Shown: positions 36,110 to 45,000, counted from the stretch's first letter. The stretch: DNA of 64,000 nt from Marinomonas gallaica (GCF_001639745.1 NZ_LTAX01000012.1:47802-111801), one strand, 5' to 3'. Notes: generated from the sequence alone by a model not told the origin. Numbers and translations: made by a program.

Positions 36110-37356
36110 GACGTAGCCTTCTCTGTTGCCGCACTATGTTGAGCAGAGCTATAAACAGCTAGGGCCGTATCGACACCTGCACCATTAGGCAAGCCAAGAC
36201 CTTGTCCACGCAATACCGTTTCCAGTGATTGCAGGGTATGGAGTACTGCATCTTGGCGTGCGTTATAACCCATCGTGCCAATGCGCCAAACTTTACCTTT
36301 CAATGGCCCGAAACTGGTGCCAATCTCGATATTAAAAATGTTCAGCAAGTCGTGGCGGACTTTCTCACCATCCACGTTGTCTGGGATAGACACACCGACC
36401 ACGTTGCTCATCTTGTTGCTCAAGTCGCCATAAGGCTGTAAGCCCATTGCTTGAATACCTTGCAGCATGGCATTGCCCGCAAGCTGGTGGCGAGCAATCA
36501 CCGTATCTTGTCCTTCCCGAAGCAGCTCGACAGCACACTGACGCGAACCAAATAACATCGTTGCCGCTTCGGTGTGATGGTTTAGACGCTCTTCCCCCCA
36601 GTAATCCATGATCATGCCAAGGTCAAAGTAGTTGGAACGAATCCGTGAACCTTTTGCGTCCTCGTGGTGGGCGTCTCGAATGCCTGCTTCGACATGGTGG
36701 CGTTGGCGCACAACCGATGCGAAGCGATCGTTGAAACTGACTGGCGCACTGCCAGATGGTCCACCAAGGCATTTTTGCAGACCCACGGAGACCGCATCGA
36801 TCTGCCAAGCGTCCATATCAAACGGGTTACCGCCAATTGATGCTGTGGCATCGGTATACAGCAACACATCGTGTGCTCGACAAATACCACCTAGCTCGTG
36901 CAATGGCTGTAACATGGTGGTTGAAGTATCACCTTGTACGATCGCTAAGACTTTGGGTTGCACACGTTTGATGGCTTCTTCAATGTGTTGCGGGTCAAAC
37001 ACTTCGCCCCAAGGTACTTCGATCGTATGCACATCGGCGCCAGCGCGTTCTGCAATTTCCGTTAGCAGATGACCAAAGCGGCCAAAAATCGGCACAAGCA
37101 CCTTATCGTTTGGCTCAAGCACCGATACCAGAGAGGCTTCAATGCCTGCACGAGAGGTACCATCGATGAGGAACGTTTGTTCGTTTTGTGTATTGAATAC
37201 TTGGCGATACAACGCCATGACCTCATTCATGTAGCCAGTCATGGTTGGATCGTATTGCCCGACAAGCTGCGTCGACATGGCTTGCAGAACGCTCGGGTAG
37301 CAATTAATAGGGCCTGGGCCCATCAGCAAACGGGGTGGAAAGTGAAGAGGTTGCAT
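36106..37356 (-). CDS. hpxJ: (S)-ureidoglycine--glyoxylate aminotransferase-like, class V
   Basis: A 416-residue PLP enzyme. It starts FPPRLLMGPGPINCYPSVLQAMSTQLVGQYDP, has the cofactor aspartate in LLYTDATASIGG and the Schiff-base lysine in VSVGLQKCLGGPSG (about residue 200). It belongs with PucG/UGXT and HpxJ enzymes that transfer the amino group of ureidoglycine to glyoxylate, giving oxalurate and glycine. Alanine-glyoxylate transaminase is a near relative, but the coupling to the amidohydrolase supports the purine role. Confidence 0.87.
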   Translation of the reverse strand: MQPLHFPPRLLMGPGPINCYPSVLQAMSTQLVGQYDPTMTGYMNEVMALYRQVFNTQNEQTFLIDGTSRAGIEASLVSVLEPNDKVLVPIFGRFGHLLTEIAERAGADVHTIEVPWGEVFDPQHIEEAIKRVQPKVLAIVQGDTSTTMLQPLHELGGICRAHDVLLYTDATASIGGNPFDMDAWQIDAVSVGLQKCLGGPSGSAPVSFNDRFASVVRQRHHVEAGIRDAHHEDAKGSRIRSNYFDLGMIMDYWGEERLNHHTEAATMLFGSRQCAVELLREGQDTVIARHQLAGNAMLQGIQAMGLQPYGDLSNKMSNVVGVSIPDNVDGEKVRHDLLNIFNIEIGTSFGPLKGKVWRIGTMGYNARQDAVLHTLQSLETVLRGQGLGLPNGAGVDTALAVYSSAQHSAATEKATS

Positions 37357-37365
37357 GAGAGGCTC

Positions 37366-38184
37366 CTAAACTAAAGCTTGGTATAGCATTCTTAGACCGG
37401 TGAAGATCAGCACGACGGCAAAGACTTTTTTCAGCATGGCGGCGTTCAAACGTTGCGCAAGGCCTGCGCCAACGGGCGCAAACAATACGGTCAGCGGGAT
37501 GATACAGGCTGCGCCGACTAGGTTTACTAAGCCAAATGTGCCGAATGGTGAATCGATAGGCGTTTGGCCCACAATAAGCATAGTGATGGCGGCAGGCAGT
37601 GAAATGATCAGACCAACTGCGGCGGCGGTACCTACTGCTCGGTGTGCGGGGTAATTACAAAACGTAAGCGTTGGTACGGTTAACGTACCGCCTCCGATGC
37701 CAACCATAGAGCTAAAGAAACCAATGCAAGCGGCGATGATTCCTTGCCCGCCTTTGCCCGGCAGGGATTGGAACATGGCGTCCTTCTTACCCAACAACAT
37801 GTTTAAAGCGGATAACGTTGCGATGATACCGAACATCAAGGTTAACCATTGGCCTTCGACTTGCGTCACCACATAGCTGCCCACTAAGACACCTAGAAAG
37901 ATAAAAACGCCCCAGAACTTCAGTAACTGAAAGTCCACATTGCCTTTAGCATGATGGGCGCGGATAGAGCTAATCGATGTTGGAATGATTGTTGCGAGCG
38001 ACGTTGCGGTGGCCACTAGCATCGCTGTATCAGCGCTAACGCCGAGCCCTTGGTACAAAAAGAACAGTACTGGAACGATTACGATACCGCCGCCAACACC
38101 TAAAAGACCTGCCAAGATACCGGCAATTACACCTGTGCCCATCATGGCTAAAATCATGGAATAGTTTTCCATTATGAATGACAT
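37366..38184 (-). CDS. TauE/SafE-family membrane transporter
   Basis: A 272-residue protein with eight helices in two repeats, each with the glycine-rich family motif (GILAGLLGVGGGIVIVPVLFFL near residue 20; GFFSSMVGIGGGTLTVPTLTF near 155). Members export sulfite, sulfoacetate or organic acids. It is first in the run TauE-hpxJ-hpxK, so a purine-breakdown acid such as oxalurate or oxamate is a reasonable but unproven substrate. A TTTAACGTTAAA palindrome lies just upstream at 38196-38207. Confidence 0.85.
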   Translation of the reverse strand: MSFIMENYSMILAMMGTGVIAGILAGLLGVGGGIVIVPVLFFLYQGLGVSADTAMLVATATSLATIIPTSISSIRAHHAKGNVDFQLLKFWGVFIFLGVLVGSYVVTQVEGQWLTLMFGIIATLSALNMLLGKKDAMFQSLPGKGGQGIIAACIGFFSSMVGIGGGTLTVPTLTFCNYPAHRAVGTAAAVGLIISLPAAITMLIVGQTPIDSPFGTFGLVNLVGAACIIPLTVLFAPVGAGLAQRLNAAMLKKVFAVVLIFTGLRMLYQALV

Positions 38185-38300
38185 GTTTTGCTCTCTTTAA
38201 CGTTAAATATGTTGTTGTGTTCTCGGAACAGCAACACCTTCTCGACTCGGCTTAGACGGCGCTTTCAGAATCAACTTCGATGCATCTCAGACCCAATGAC

Positions 38301-39881
38301 TTAACCTGAGTGACTAGCCGAAGAAACCGCTAAGCCATCACTGCGTGGGTCGGTGGCGGCGTCGGTGTTGCCCTCAGGGAATGACACCACAGCGCCAGCA
38401 TGGCCCATTAACTCATTGCAGGCAGGCACTTCAACAAGGTCGTGTCCACGAGTAATCAATGATTGTGCGGCATCGGCGGCGAGATCACTTTCCACTTTTA
38501 AATTGTGACTAACATCGCCCCAGGTGCGGCCAAGTAGCCAGCGCCCAGCCGCGATACTAATGTCTAAGGGCTGCTTGTGATACACGTAACGACTGAATAA
38601 AGCCGCTTGAGTTTGTGGTTGGCCTTCGCCACCCATGGTACCGTAGCTGATACGGCGTCCATCAGCTAGCTCTGCAAATGCAGGGTTTAGGGTATGAAAA
38701 GGCTTTAAATTGGGCTTAAGTTCCTGCAAGTTGCCTTTCTCAAGACTAAAGGACGATCCTCGGTTGTTCCAAACAATGCCTGTGCTTGGACTGACGATGC
38801 CACTGCCAAATTCCCAGAACAAACTTTGAATATAGCTTACTATTCTTCCTTCGTTGTCACAGCAGCCCATCCAAATGGTGTCGCCGTGTTTCGCTGGGTG
38901 TGGCCACGCTTGTGCTTGGTCGATTGCAATCTTGTCAGTCATCGTTGCGAGGTTTGCATCACTGAGTAAATCTTGCAGGTTAATACTCAGGCGCGCGGGA
39001 TCTGTGACGTATTCGTTGCGAGCAATAAAGGCTTGTTTAGTGGCCTCAATCAAAAGATGTGCCATGTCGGTTTGGCCCCCATCGCCTAAGTGATGAATGC
39101 GATCGTACAAGGCCAAGATAATTAACGAGGCAATACCTTGGGTCGGCGCTGGCAGGTTGTAAAGTTTGCCAACGCTGGTTTCCACGCTTAATGGTGTTAC
39201 TTGTTCGGCGCGGTAATCGTGAAAATCCGCCAAGCGAAGCGGTGAGCCAGCGGCTTCTAAATCGGCAGCGAGTTGCTCTGCGATCGAGCCGTGGTAGAAG
39301 TCATCAAGGCCTTGCTCTGCCAGATGCTTTAACGTATCAGCCAAAGTACTAAGCGTTAAGCAGTTGCCATGAGTCAGTGTATTACCTTGATCTAAGAACT
39401 GCGCAAAGCCTGGTAATGTTGCCAAGTCGTCATGCACTTTACGACTTGCTGATTGCAGACTTTCGGTAATCTCAATGCCATTTTTAGCGTGATCGATGGC
39501 ATTTTTAAGAAGTTCGTTTAGAGGCTTGGGTGATTGCCAAAAGGCGCTGATGTCTAACGCTTTTTGCCAGCCGGCCACGGCTCCGGCCATCGTCACGGTG
39601 GCTTTGCCTCCGCGAGTTGGGATGGCATCGTCTTCTGCATAGAAATCCAGCGTGGCTCTTTGCGCCGCTTTACCCGATGCATCAATGCCAATCGGTGTTT
39701 TACCTGGCTCGCTGATCAGCCAAAATCCATCACCGCCCAGACCATTCATATGAGGGTAGACCACAGCAATTGTTGCGGCGGCAGCGACCATCGCTTCGAT
39801 GGCAGTGCCACCTTGCTCAAGAATGGCTTGGCCTGCTTTGGTCGCCTCATGGTGCGGTGCGGTAAACGCGATAGAAGACAT
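38301..39881 (-). CDS. hpxW: Gamma-glutamyltransferase-family hydrolase, HpxW-like (oxamate amidohydrolase)
   Basis: A 526-residue Ntn hydrolase. The autocleavage/nucleophile Thr lies in KHGDTIWMGCCDNEGRIVSY (about residue 340) and the small-subunit glycine loop is SYGTMGGEGQPQTQAAL. There is no signal peptide, unlike classical periplasmic GGT, which agrees with HpxW. HpxW is known to hydrolyse oxamate to oxalate plus ammonia. The start lies three bases after the stop of the amidase gene, so the two are co-translated. An ordinary glutathione hydrolase is less likely here. Confidence 0.85.
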   Translation of the reverse strand: MSSIAFTAPHHEATKAGQAILEQGGTAIEAMVAAAATIAVVYPHMNGLGGDGFWLISEPGKTPIGIDASGKAAQRATLDFYAEDDAIPTRGGKATVTMAGAVAGWQKALDISAFWQSPKPLNELLKNAIDHAKNGIEITESLQSASRKVHDDLATLPGFAQFLDQGNTLTHGNCLTLSTLADTLKHLAEQGLDDFYHGSIAEQLAADLEAAGSPLRLADFHDYRAEQVTPLSVETSVGKLYNLPAPTQGIASLIILALYDRIHHLGDGGQTDMAHLLIEATKQAFIARNEYVTDPARLSINLQDLLSDANLATMTDKIAIDQAQAWPHPAKHGDTIWMGCCDNEGRIVSYIQSLFWEFGSGIVSPSTGIVWNNRGSSFSLEKGNLQELKPNLKPFHTLNPAFAELADGRRISYGTMGGEGQPQTQAALFSRYVYHKQPLDISIAAGRWLLGRTWGDVSHNLKVESDLAADAAQSLITRGHDLVEVPACNELMGHAGAVVSFPEGNTDAATDPRSDGLAVSSASHSG

Positions 39882-39884
39882 GTA

Positions 39885-41057
39885 TTACTCCATTAATGTT
39901 TTGGCGAGGGCGATCAAACTAAGATCACTGCCTCGTGGGCCAATCAAAGACAGGCCACACGGTGCATTGTTGATCTCACAAACAGGTAAGTGCAATTGAG
40001 GAAGGCCGCACAGTCCGGCAATCGCTGTCAGCTCTAAAAGCTGGTTGCGATAGTCGGCTAACTCATTGTCTTGCATGGTTAACAGTGGAGAGCGACCCGG
40101 TGTGGTGGGCACTATCAAAACGGCACTTTCAAGCTGCTCATCGAGCCATGCTCGAAACTTGGCTTGTTGTGTTTTTGCTTGGGCAACGTCATCGGCGCTA
40201 ATCGTTTTTGTCCATTCAAAACGGCTGGCAATGTCTGGTCCAAAGTCAGGATCGTTTTGTGTAATCCAGTCTCCGTGAGTTTGCCAAATTTCCGCCCCTT
40301 GCAAAGTGCGGAATGTGGTGCCGGTTTGCCAGTACATGGGATCAATTTCAAGATTTTGTTCAGTGCTAAGAAGGCCTTCCGCTTGCCAAATATCGAGCTG
40401 CGCTTGGAGCGCGTCTTTGTGTTCCACTTGACTGATTAAATCTTTCGCAATCAGTGTCTTAGTTAACTTGGTGGGCGGTGTTGGTAACAACACCTGAGCG
40501 ACTTTTTCAAGCTCATCTAAGCGACGAGTCATAAAACCCACGGTATCGAACGATGGTGCTAACGCGACCATGTTGTCCATAGCTATGGCGCCATGGGTCG
40601 GGCGCAAACCGAACAGGCCGTTGTAGCTGGAAGGAACACGAATCGATCCACCCGTATCGGTGCCTAAACCAATGTCAGCAAAACCTTTTGCTACGGCCAC
40701 CGCTGAACCAGAAGACGAACCACCCGGTAAGCGATCCGGTGTCACCGGGTTCTCGGGGGTGCCGTAATGGATATTTTGGCCGTTGAGGCTGTAAGCCAGT
40801 TCGTCGGTAATGGTTTTCCCGACAAACTGTGCGCCGGCTTGCAACAGCTTGATCACGCTTGAGGCCGTTTTGGTCGGTAAATCGTGAGTGGCTAACCAAG
40901 TCGGATTGCCCGCTGAAGTAGGTAAGCCTTGCATATGAAACAAGTCTTTCACCGCCAAACGCATTCCAGCCAACGGTTGCTCCGATGCAGCAGGGCAGCT
41001 TGGAAAGCTGGCCAGTGTCAGTCTTAAAAATGGGCTCGTGGTGATCGAATGCTGCAT
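39885..41057 (-). CDS. Amidase-signature family enzyme (possible HpxY-like)
   Basis: 390 residues from the ATG at 41057, which has AAAGGAGCG upstream; an open frame to 41090 is not needed. The amidase core has the catalytic Lys in MRLAVKDLF, the cis-Ser in RLPGGSSSGSAVAVA and the nucleophile Ser in GLGTDTGGSIRVPSSYNGLFGLRPTHG. In Klebsiella the hpxWXYZ operon pairs HpxW with an amidase, and the same pair is coupled here. Action on oxalurate or a related amide is inference. Confidence 0.85.
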   Translation of the reverse strand: MQHSITTSPFLRLTLASFPSCPAASEQPLAGMRLAVKDLFHMQGLPTSAGNPTWLATHDLPTKTASSVIKLLQAGAQFVGKTITDELAYSLNGQNIHYGTPENPVTPDRLPGGSSSGSAVAVAKGFADIGLGTDTGGSIRVPSSYNGLFGLRPTHGAIAMDNMVALAPSFDTVGFMTRRLDELEKVAQVLLPTPPTKLTKTLIAKDLISQVEHKDALQAQLDIWQAEGLLSTEQNLEIDPMYWQTGTTFRTLQGAEIWQTHGDWITQNDPDFGPDIASRFEWTKTISADDVAQAKTQQAKFRAWLDEQLESAVLIVPTTPGRSPLLTMQDNELADYRNQLLELTAIAGLCGLPQLHLPVCEINNAPCGLSLIGPRGSDLSLIALAKTLME

Positions 41058-41083
41058 TGTTCGCTCCTTTGATTTGTTTATAT

Positions 41084-41097
41084 GAAACAATCGTTTC
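41084..41097. promoter_or_regulatory. Inverted repeat upstream of the amidase-hpxW operon
   Basis: GAAAC-AATC-GTTTC lies 27 bp before the amidase start, with two more GAAACAA-like half-sites on the same side (41113 and 41122). It may be an operator; the regulator is unknown. Confidence 0.35.
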
Positions 41098-41149
41098 CAC
41101 TTCCTGTCAACTGAAACAAAAGAAACAATTTATGCACCAATTTTGGTCG

Positions 41150-41689
41150 TTATTCCCAGAAATACTCTGGTAAATCTTGCAGCCGGAAACCGGCAATTTT
41201 ATGTACTTCGTTTAATGCATGACGGAACTCTTTTTCTGGTGCATTGGGCAGGCGAGTTTCAAACCCTTCAATGATTTGGTCCTTTGTCGCACCTCTGACC
41301 GCCATGATGAATGGAAAGCCGAATTTGTCTCGATAGCCTGTGTTCAGCGAGAGGAAATGCTCCAACTCGGATGGGCTTAAGCGATCTAACCCAGCGCCTG
41401 CTTGCTCATTACTGGAGGCATCGGTTAATTCCCCAGCCAGTGCGGCTTTACCCGCCAGATCAGGATGAGCGCGTAACAGTGCCAACTGTGTGCTGTGATC
41501 AGCCTGTTCAACAATGTCCTGCATGACTTGTGCCACTGAACATTGCAGCCCCTCTGGATGCGTTTTGAGCGCATCACGTTGCTCATAAAGTGCAGCAGCA
41601 ACCCACTTGGAATGTTCATAAATGTCTTTTAAATGATTGATAAAGCTGTCTTTATCTTGCTCTAAAAGTGATTGCTTATGGTTACTCAT
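41150..41689 (-). CDS. uraD: 2-oxo-4-hydroxy-4-carboxy-5-ureidoimidazoline (OHCU) decarboxylase
   Basis: 179 residues, all helical, with the family motif LLRAHPDLAGKAALAGELTDASSNEQAGAGLDRLSPSELEHFLSLNTGYRDKFGFPFIMAVRG. The catalytic His of HPDLAGK is present. It converts OHCU to (S)-allantoin, the third step of urate breakdown. It is divergent from uraH across a 131-bp shared promoter region. The length is typical. Confidence 0.94.
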   Translation of the reverse strand: MSNHKQSLLEQDKDSFINHLKDIYEHSKWVAAALYEQRDALKTHPEGLQCSVAQVMQDIVEQADHSTQLALLRAHPDLAGKAALAGELTDASSNEQAGAGLDRLSPSELEHFLSLNTGYRDKFGFPFIMAVRGATKDQIIEGFETRLPNAPEKEFRHALNEVHKIAGFRLQDLPEYFWE

Positions 41690-41753
41690 TACATCTCCTT
41701 GTTGGTGTCTGGGGTGGATTTGTGATTAGCTGACAGTCACTTTTGATCGTAAT

Positions 41754-41771
41754 CACTTGTCAGTGCAAGTG
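41754..41771. promoter_or_regulatory. Candidate operator between uraD and uraH
   Basis: CACTTG-TCAGTG-CAAGTG is a perfect six-base inverted repeat with a six-base spacer. It lies about midway between the divergent starts and could control both genes. Confidence 0.45.
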
Positions 41772-41820
41772 TTAATTTTCTGAATGGATAGTGGACATAG
41801 AGCTATTTTGAGGACTAAAA

Positions 41821-42177
41821 ATGGGCTATTTAACGACACATATTTTGGATAATACGCGTGGCGTTGCAGCATCGGGCGTCATCATCGAACTGTACAAACT
41901 AGCAGAAGATGGCACGCGAAACTGGGTCGCTAAAACGATTTCAAATACTGATGGCCGTTGTGATGCGCCGCTGCTAGAAGGCGATGCTTTCCTTGCTGGG
42001 TGTTATGAATTGGCATTCTCGGTCGGTGACTACTTTGCTGCACAAGGGGTTGAATTACCTGAGCCTCGCTTTCTTGACGTGGTGGTATTACGCTTTGGTA
42101 TAAGTGATGAAGACAGCCATTATCATGTGCCATTGTTGGTAACACCTTATTCTTACAGCACTTATCGAGGCAGTTAA
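41821..42177 (+). CDS. uraH: 5-hydroxyisourate hydrolase (transthyretin-like)
   Basis: 118 residues. It has the N-terminal signature MGYLTTHILDNTRGVAASGV, a central YELAFSVGDYFAAQG and the defining C-terminal tetrapeptide YRGS. It hydrolyses 5-hydroxyisourate to OHCU, acting between HpxO and UraD. There is no signal peptide, so it is cytoplasmic. A terminator follows within 20 bp, so hpxO has its own promoter. Confidence 0.95.
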   Translation: MGYLTTHILDNTRGVAASGVIIELYKLAEDGTRNWVAKTISNTDGRCDAPLLEGDAFLAGCYELAFSVGDYFAAQGVELPEPRFLDVVVLRFGISDEDSHYHVPLLVTPYSYSTYRGS

Positions 42178-42194
42178 GGCGCACGGCTTTGATT

Positions 42195-42222
42195 CAATGC
42201 ACTAATTGAGTGCATTGTTTTT
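42195..42222 (+). terminator. Terminator of uraH
   Basis: A perfect 9-bp stem (CAATGCACT / AGTGCATTG), loop AATTG, then TTTTTG. Confidence 0.85.
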
Positions 42223-42240
42223 GTTCTTGAATCATTGAGT

Positions 42241-42256
42241 TTGACCACGTGGTCAA
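42241..42256. promoter_or_regulatory. Perfect 16-bp palindrome upstream of hpxO
   Basis: TTGACCACGTGGTCAA lies 101 bp before the hpxO start and 19 bp after the uraH terminator. It is a good candidate operator for a GntR- or TetR-like dimer. The regulator is not encoded in the immediate neighbourhood. Confidence 0.5.
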
Positions 42257-42356
42257 TCAAATCCTTGCCGTCAAAGACGTTCCTAGGAATGTCTGTTTCG
42301 GGCACGGTTCTTGCGATGCGCTGTATAACGCAGTATTTGGACAGTGAGGTATCGTT

Positions 42357-43511
42357 ATGAAAGCAATCATCATTGGTGCGGGCATCGGTGGTATGTCGGC
42401 CGCCGCAGCATTGGATCAGCAAGGCATTGAATGCGAGATCTATGAAGCCGTGAAAGAAATGAAACCGGTTGGTGCAGCGATTTCGGTTTGGTCCAATGGC
42501 GTAAAGTGTATGAATCACTTAGGTATGGGCCAAATCATGGACGATCTGGGGGGGCCGATGCATCACATGGCGTATCTTGAAGGCTTTAGTGGCGAGCAAA
42601 TGACACAATTTAGCTTGGCGCCCTTAGTTGAAGAGGTGGGCGAACGACCATGTCCGGTCTCTCGTGCGGATCTGCAGTCTCGTATGATTGATTGGTGGGG
42701 GCGTCATAAGGTCCAGTTTGGTAGACGCCTAGAGAGTGTCAGCCAAAATGAACAAGGTGTTATCGCCACGTTTGCCGACGGCAGCTCAGCACAAGGAGAC
42801 TTTATGATCGCCGCCGATGGCGCTCACTCTATCGCTCGTGACTATCTAATGGGCCATAAAGTGGAGCGACGCTACGCAGGCTATGTGAATTGGAACGGCT
42901 TAGTTGAGATCGATGAAAGCATCGCCCCTGCGGAGCAATGGACGATGTTTGTGGCAGATGGCAAGCGTGTCTCCGTCATGCCTATTGCCGATAACCGCTT
43001 CTACTTTTTCTTTGATGTGCCGCTTGAAAAAGGTTTGCCGCAAGATCGCTCGACCGTAATCAAAGACCTTAAAGGCTATTTTGAAGGGTGGGCTGAACCG
43101 GTCCAGCGCTTGATAGATGCCATTAACCCCGATACCACCAACCGTATTGAAATTCATGATGTTGACCCTTTTAGCCCGTTAGTGAAAGGGCGTGTTGCCT
43201 TGCTAGGTGATGCAGGTCATAGCACTACCCCTGATATAGGCCAAGGCGGTGGCGCAGCATTAGAAGATGCCGTGGTATTAGGACGCTGCTTTGCGGCCAG
43301 CTGTGATATCGAAGGAGCTTTGCGGTGTTACAACGATGCTCGTTTAGAGCGCGTAAAAGACTTAGTGCTTAAGGCGCGCAAGCGCTGTGAGGTGACACAT
43401 GGCGTTAACCCTGATGAAACCAATGCGTGGTATGATGAATTACGTAATGAGAATGGCTCTGGTATCTTGAGCGGTTTGTCAAAAACGATTTTGGGTGGCC
43501 CATTAGGCTGA
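42357..43511 (+). CDS. hpxO: FAD-dependent urate hydroxylase HpxO
   Basis: 384 residues, the same length as Klebsiella HpxO. The FAD Rossmann motif GAGIGGMSAAAALDQQGIECEIYEA is followed by VGAAISVWSNGVKCMNHLGMG, the substrate-side YAGYVNWNGLVEIDE (about 180) and the second FAD site GRVALLGDAGHSTTPDIGQGGGAALEDAV (about 280). It oxidises urate to 5-hydroxyisourate with NADH and O2, and takes the place of cofactor-free uricase. It is the last gene of the purine island, followed by unrelated genes. Confidence 0.95.
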   Translation: MKAIIIGAGIGGMSAAAALDQQGIECEIYEAVKEMKPVGAAISVWSNGVKCMNHLGMGQIMDDLGGPMHHMAYLEGFSGEQMTQFSLAPLVEEVGERPCPVSRADLQSRMIDWWGRHKVQFGRRLESVSQNEQGVIATFADGSSAQGDFMIAADGAHSIARDYLMGHKVERRYAGYVNWNGLVEIDESIAPAEQWTMFVADGKRVSVMPIADNRFYFFFDVPLEKGLPQDRSTVIKDLKGYFEGWAEPVQRLIDAINPDTTNRIEIHDVDPFSPLVKGRVALLGDAGHSTTPDIGQGGGAALEDAVVLGRCFAASCDIEGALRCYNDARLERVKDLVLKARKRCEVTHGVNPDETNAWYDELRNENGSGILSGLSKTILGGPLG

Positions 43512-43628
43512 GTGATGGATTAATATCGCAGAAATAAGCCTTACCATTGGCTAGATGTGGATTAGGTCTAGTAAATATCTACCAATGAAGTATTTTATAA
43601 AGTATTCATTATTTTATTGGATCACTCC

Positions 43629-43829
43629 ATGTGCAAAATTAAGTATCGTCTGTATTCGGCCGTTTTCAACTTCGCCAAATGTCGTCAAGGCGTTACTTCA
43701 ATTGAGTATGCGGTCATGGCAGTTTTAATTGCTACCTTAGTTTCTGTTATCTTTAATACGGATAGTGGAGGTTTTCATGATGCTATGGAAGCTGCTAGAA
43801 CTACTATAGTTAATGCACTATCTAGTTAG
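43629..43829 (+). CDS. Flp/Fap-type pilin, orphan
   Basis: A 66-residue prepilin. The cleavage and assembly motif is RQG-VTSIEYAVMAVLIATLVSVIF; Glu+5 and Tyr+6 after the glycine are as in Flp pilins. The leader is basic (MCKIKYRLYSAVFNFAKCR). The ATG at 43629 has GGA seven bases upstream; an earlier TTG at 43617 is less likely. No tad/cpa secretion genes lie nearby, so assembly would need a Tad system encoded elsewhere, or the gene is a relic. Confidence 0.8.
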   Translation: MCKIKYRLYSAVFNFAKCRQGVTSIEYAVMAVLIATLVSVIFNTDSGGFHDAMEAARTTIVNALSS

Positions 43830-43938
43830 TCATAGTACGTTTTTTTCATATATGATGAAGGTGAAGATAGTTTTTGCTTCATCGCTGCTTATCAGTAAAA
43901 TCCGTTTACCATTGTTTGTACCTATAACGGATTAACAC

Positions 43939-44979
43939 ATGACAAAACTCCCACCAGATCGTTTAAAGCATCTTTGGTTTGAACGTGGTGCGTATGCCAA
44001 TAAAAAAGCACGCCATTTTTTGCGCGAAGAGTTTGATCCAAACGCGATCAAAAAAATTACTGTAATTCGTCATGCTGCGTTGGGTGATCAAGTGATCCTA
44101 CGTCCCTTCTTAGTCGAAGCGCGCAAGTTCTTTCCGAATGCAGAAATTACCTTGGCGGCCGTTTCTAATTATCAATATGGAATGCCGGTCGATTTAGTGG
44201 ATCATGTGAACATCATGCCTGGCACCGATAGGCGGAAAACCACAGGTAGCAAAGATAAACTTGCCTGTGTCAAAGCACTTGGTGAACAAGATCTCATGTT
44301 CGATCTCGCCAGCACCAATCGCTCCCATTGGATGATGGCGCTGGGCAAAGCAAAGCTTAAAATCGGTTTCCCCTACAATAGCTTGATGCGTAAGGTACTG
44401 TGTGATGTGGCGGTTTTTCGTTCTGATTTGCAACCTGAAGTTGAAGTGATGTTAGATATGCTGCGTATTTTAGGTCACACACCACCAAGACGTTTAGAGT
44501 TTGCCTACCCTGACCACCAAGTTGTTTGCGATAAGGACGCACCATTTATTTTGTACTTCAATGGTGCTTCGATGAAAAGCAAAATTCTGTCAAAAGAGCA
44601 GATGCGTGAAGTGGTGGAGCAGGGAATGGCTGCGTTACCAGACTACCTGCATGTGTATTTAGAAGGTAAGAATGACTTTGAAAAAGGTGAGTTTCTGGAA
44701 GACTTAACATCGAAAAGTAACTTCTCGATTCAGGCGTGTTTACCTCTAGATGACTTAGTGCTGAAAGTGGCTCAAGCGTCGTTACTTGTGGCGCCCGATA
44801 CAGGGGTTCGAAATATCGCGATATCGACACATACGCCAACGGTAGGAATCTTCTATTTTACGGTACCTTACCGCTATACGCCGCTTTACGAATCACATCA
44901 TATTGTCATGTGTGCTGATGCGAGTATTCCTTCAAGCTCAGAGGTTGTAGCCAGTATGGTCACTGCATTACAACATTAA
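43939..44979 (+). CDS. Glycosyltransferase family 9 (heptosyltransferase-like)
   Basis: A 346-residue GT-B enzyme. Its N-terminal domain begins ITVIRHAALGDQVILRPFLVEARKFFPNAEITLAA, which is the GT9 start, and its C-terminal domain carries VAQASLLVAPDTGVRNIAISTHTPTVGIF, which is the nucleotide-sugar site. Family members add heptose or other sugars to the LPS core. It is isolated from any LPS cluster, so the acceptor cannot be named. Confidence 0.87.
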   Translation: MTKLPPDRLKHLWFERGAYANKKARHFLREEFDPNAIKKITVIRHAALGDQVILRPFLVEARKFFPNAEITLAAVSNYQYGMPVDLVDHVNIMPGTDRRKTTGSKDKLACVKALGEQDLMFDLASTNRSHWMMALGKAKLKIGFPYNSLMRKVLCDVAVFRSDLQPEVEVMLDMLRILGHTPPRRLEFAYPDHQVVCDKDAPFILYFNGASMKSKILSKEQMREVVEQGMAALPDYLHVYLEGKNDFEKGEFLEDLTSKSNFSIQACLPLDDLVLKVAQASLLVAPDTGVRNIAISTHTPTVGIFYFTVPYRYTPLYESHHIVMCADASIPSSSEVVASMVTALQH

Positions 44980-45000
44980 TTAAAACTGCAGAAATGGTTA

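Noticed and set aside
37366..38184. Permease specific for urate or allantoin
   Set aside because: The protein is TauE/SafE family, not a nucleobase transporter such as NCS1 or NCS2.
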